Below, one piece after another: positions 6,200 to 8,469 of a stretch of DNA of 8,469 bases. The translations under genes were made by a program, and so were the position numbers. Source of the stretch: an uncultured Fidelibacterota bacterium (lineage in GTDB: Bacteria; Fidelibacterota; Marinisomatia; Marinisomatales; UBA8229). Below the pieces are notes generated by a model that worked only from the letters and a program-made list of their open reading frames with translations, searched no databases and was not told the DNA's origin. The stretch lies in NCBI GenBank assembly GCA_913054425.1, contig CAJXJG010000069.1, forward strand, positions 1 through 8,469, given 5' to 3'. Within the stretch, counting starts at the first letter, position 1. Each line of letters begins with the position of its first letter.

Positions 6200-7018
6200 A
6201 TGTCTGATACCTTATCTTCAAGAATGCTGGTAAACACTCTGGGAATTCCAGGAATTCTCCTTATGATTTGGCTTGGTGGACTTTGGTTCACTATGTTCAC
6301 AACGGTGGTTATGTTACTTGCAATTCGTGAATTTTATCAAATCAATTCAACTCAAGGCTCAGCTCCCCTACTCTGGTTAGGTTGGATCGTTACTCTGGGG
6401 ATTGGTATGATGTATTACAATCCTGGAGCTCTAGCTGATAATTATATGGTTGGTGCTATTGTTGGTTTTTTCCTGGTAGGAATGGTGATTGAACTCTTTC
6501 GTGATAAACCGAATCCGACAAGGAATATTGCCATTACTTTTCTTGGAATTTTCTATATACCCATTCTATTGGGCACATTAATCTCTTTACGTCAAATGGA
6601 TACTGTTCATTATTCGCATCTGACATTTGGGCTGTTTATTTCTATTTGGATGTGTGATTCAGCAGCTTATCTGATTGGAAAAAAGTGGGGAAGAAAAAAA
6701 ATATTCAAACGGATAAGTCCTAATAAATCAATTGTTGGGTGTGTTGCTGGATTGGTTGGAGCAGGTGTTGTATTTGTAATTATGCATTCTTTTAATTTAT
6801 TGGGATCTCAATTTGATTGGAATGATGTGGTTGTTTTTTCATTTATTGCGGGTGTAGTTGGTCAGATTGGTGATTTTATCGAATCAATGTTTAAGCGGGA
6901 TATGAATGTAAAAGATACAGGTCAATTTTTAATGGGCCATGGGGGAGTCTTGGATCGGTTTGATTCACTTATATTGGCCAGCCCTTTTTTGTTTATTTAT
7001 CTTAAACTTCTGCATTAA
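6200..7018 (+). CDS. cdsA: Phosphatidate cytidylyltransferase (CDP-diacylglycerol synthase)
   Basis: CdsA joins CTP and phosphatidate to give CDP-diacylglycerol, the precursor of the major phospholipids, in the cytoplasmic membrane. The 272 residues contain about eight hydrophobic spans, roughly at 11-28, 30-46, 57-73, 83-99, 109-129, 139-158, 177-196 and 209-225, with another at the C-terminus. The family signature near the end is clear: SMFKRDMNVKD (229-239), then HGGVLDRFDS (247-256). The upstream WMCDSAAYLIG (150-160) and ISPNKS (172-177) also fit. Two positions differ from the consensus I know: Val179 where SPKKTxEG has Glu, and Met245 where the signature has Pro or Gly before GHGG. The acidic and HGG residues remain, so activity is likely. 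The ATG at 6200 lacks a Shine-Dalgarno sequence and follows eight T residues (6186-6193). The next gene starts 17 bp after the stop. Confidence 0.92.
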   Translation: MSDTLSSRMLVNTLGIPGILLMIWLGGLWFTMFTTVVMLLAIREFYQINSTQGSAPLLWLGWIVTLGIGMMYYNPGALADNYMVGAIVGFFLVGMVIELFRDKPNPTRNIAITFLGIFYIPILLGTLISLRQMDTVHYSHLTFGLFISIWMCDSAAYLIGKKWGRKKIFKRISPNKSIVGCVAGLVGAGVVFVIMHSFNLLGSQFDWNDVVVFSFIAGVVGQIGDFIESMFKRDMNVKDTGQFLMGHGGVLDRFDSLILASPFLFIYLKLLH

Positions 7019-7035
7019 TATTCAGGCTATTTATT

Positions 7036-8469
7036 ATGGAACTCAGGTCAATTTTAGCCACTGACTGTGGCAGTACAACTACGAAAGCCATCCTGATTGA
7101 GCTGGTGGATGGAGAATATCGTTTGCAAGTCAGGGGGGAAGCTCCGACTACCGTTGAAGCGCCATTTGAAGATGTCACCAAAGGTGTCTTGAATGCAGTT
7201 GGTGAAGTCGAAGAACTCTCCGGAAGAAAGTTATTGGATGGAGAGAATATTCTCACACCGCAGAATGGTGATGAAGGGGTGGATATTTATGTTTCTACAA
7301 GTTCAGCCGGTGGAGGACTTCAAATGATGGTTGCCGGGGTAGTTAAATCCATGACAGGTGAAAGTGCTGAAAGGGCTGCTTTGGGCGCCGGTTCCATCGT
7401 TATGGATGTACTGGCTTCCAATGATGGCCGGATGCCGCACCAGAAAATCCAGCGGATTCGTCAGCTTCGCCCGGATATGATTTTGCTCTCAGGAGGGATT
7501 GATGGCGGTACGACGAAACATGTGGTGGAACTGGCTGAAATATTGCGTGCTGCTAATCCAAAGCCCCGCCTGGGGAAGGACTATAAATTGCCGGTTATTT
7601 ATGCCGGAAACAATAAAGCCCAGGGTGAAATCAAGAAAACTCTCGGTGAAATGACAGACCTGACCATTGTTAAAAATATTCGTCCGGTTCTTGAGCGTGA
7701 AAATCTTACACCGTCACGGGATAAAATACACGATTTGTTCATGGAACATGTGATGCAGCAGGCTCCCGGTTATAAAAAATTAATGTCATGGACTGATGCG
7801 CCCATTATGCCTACTCCCGGTGCAGTTGGCTCACTGATAGAAATGATAGCAACACAGGAAAATATAACCGTGGTTGGTGTGGATATCGGTGGCGCTACAA
7901 CGGATATATTTTCAGTGTTCCAGGAGCAGTTTAACCGAACGGTAAGCGCCAATCTTGGAATGAGTTATTCCGTTTGCAACGTGCTGGCGGAAGCGGGTAT
8001 GGAAAACGTGCTGCGCTGGGTTCAGTTTGATATTGATGAAATAGATCTGAATAACCGGATTGGGAACAAAATGATCCGCCCGACCACTGTGCCCCAATCC
8101 ATGGAAGAATTGATGATGGAACAGGCAATTGCAAGGGAAGCGTTGCGATTGTCGTTCATCCAGCACAAATCCTTTGCGGTGAACCTGAAAGGAATACAGA
8201 AGGAGAGAACGATCTCTGACGCTTTTGAACAATCGGAGTCAGGACTATCGCTGGTAAACATGATTGAGCTGGATCTGTTGGTTGGCTCCGGTGGGGTCAT
8301 GTCCCACGCTCCGCGCCGGGAACAGTCCGCCCGAATGCTTATTGACGCATTTCTACCGGAAGGTATCACCCAGCTTGCTGTAGACTCTATTTTCATGATG
8401 CCCCAGCTTGGAGTTCTCGCTAATATTGATAAAGAGGACTTAAAGGAAGATGCCAGAAAAGCCGCGATT
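7036..8469 (+). CDS. glmL: MutL/GlmL-family ASKHA ATPase (partial, 3' end missing)
   Basis: An open frame of 478 codons runs off the window without a stop. The product is a MutL/GlmL-type protein, encoded beside B12-dependent glutamate mutase and related aminomutases and thought to act as their ATP-driven reactivating chaperone; that role is inferred for the family. Actin-like ATPase motifs are visible: phosphate loop 1 DCGSTTTKA (10-18), a linking STSSAGGGLQMM segment (95-106), LLSGGIDGGTT (150-160), phosphate loop 2 DIGGATTD (283-290) and the adenosine-site DLLVGSGGVMSH (413-424). It is already longer than the roughly 460-residue clostridial proteins I recall, so it may be a long form. It is cytoplasmic, with no signal peptide. 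No mutase subunit lies upstream; partners would have to be downstream or elsewhere. Its GC content looks clearly higher than that of cdsA. Confidence 0.85.
   Translation, partial: MELRSILATDCGSTTTKAILIELVDGEYRLQVRGEAPTTVEAPFEDVTKGVLNAVGEVEELSGRKLLDGENILTPQNGDEGVDIYVSTSSAGGGLQMMVAGVVKSMTGESAERAALGAGSIVMDVLASNDGRMPHQKIQRIRQLRPDMILLSGGIDGGTTKHVVELAEILRAANPKPRLGKDYKLPVIYAGNNKAQGEIKKTLGEMTDLTIVKNIRPVLERENLTPSRDKIHDLFMEHVMQQAPGYKKLMSWTDAPIMPTPGAVGSLIEMIATQENITVVGVDIGGATTDIFSVFQEQFNRTVSANLGMSYSVCNVLAEAGMENVLRWVQFDIDEIDLNNRIGNKMIRPTTVPQSMEELMMEQAIAREALRLSFIQHKSFAVNLKGIQKERTISDAFEQSESGLSLVNMIELDLLVGSGGVMSHAPRREQSARMLIDAFLPEGITQLAVDSIFMMPQLGVLANIDKEDLKEDARKAAI

Overview
The window reads as a compact chromosomal segment from an AT-leaning, Gram-negative-type bacterium with outer-membrane lipoproteins. 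Two things point, with low to moderate confidence, to the FCB superphylum or a relative such as Neomarinimicrobiota/SAR406 or Calditrichota. First, almost no start codon has a usable Shine-Dalgarno sequence, and two starts follow T-rich leaders. Second, the mature N-terminus of the large TPR lipoprotein (CAYFNTFYNA) resembles a lipoprotein start that I recall from these lineages. I could not run a database search or build a tree.

Layout. Positions 1-335 have no convincing gene. They hold a dense cluster of inverted repeats, including a roughly 118-bp imperfect palindrome that looks like a dispersed intergenic repeat of the GTCATTCTGA...AGAATCT type. A DUF1232 (YkvA-like) protein follows on the plus strand (336-725). 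It converges on a tiny zinc-ribbon protein on the minus strand (739-924). A 97-bp gap separates that gene from the divergent main cluster.

The main cluster (1022-6112, plus strand) has junctions of at most 10 bp or overlaps, so it is probably one transcript. It encodes a 671-residue TPR outer-membrane lipoprotein, PyrK and PyrD (the NAD-dependent class 1B dihydroorotate dehydrogenase), a short RlpA-like peptidoglycan protein, and a lipid kinase of the diacylglycerol/sphingosine kinase superfamily. After an 87-bp gap with a weak terminator-like hairpin come cdsA (CDP-diacylglycerol synthase, 6200-7018) and, 17 bp later, a MutL/GlmL-type ASKHA ATPase that runs off the window end (7036-8469).

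Functionally, the cluster mixes envelope biogenesis (TPR lipoprotein, RlpA, lipid kinase, CdsA) with de novo UMP synthesis (PyrKD). UMP feeds CTP, the co-substrate of CdsA, and a lipid kinase could supply phosphatidate, its other substrate. That link is a metabolic inference, not evidence of a dedicated system. The GlmL-type protein suggests B12-dependent amino-acid mutase metabolism encoded nearby, but no mutase subunit lies in the window. I see no CRISPR array, insertion sequence, tRNA or rRNA, and no clear novel defence or mobile system. The items most worth follow-up are the palindromic element at 28-210, the sphingosine-kinase-like features of the lipid kinase, the changed motif residues in CdsA, and the isolated, GC-richer glmL-type gene.
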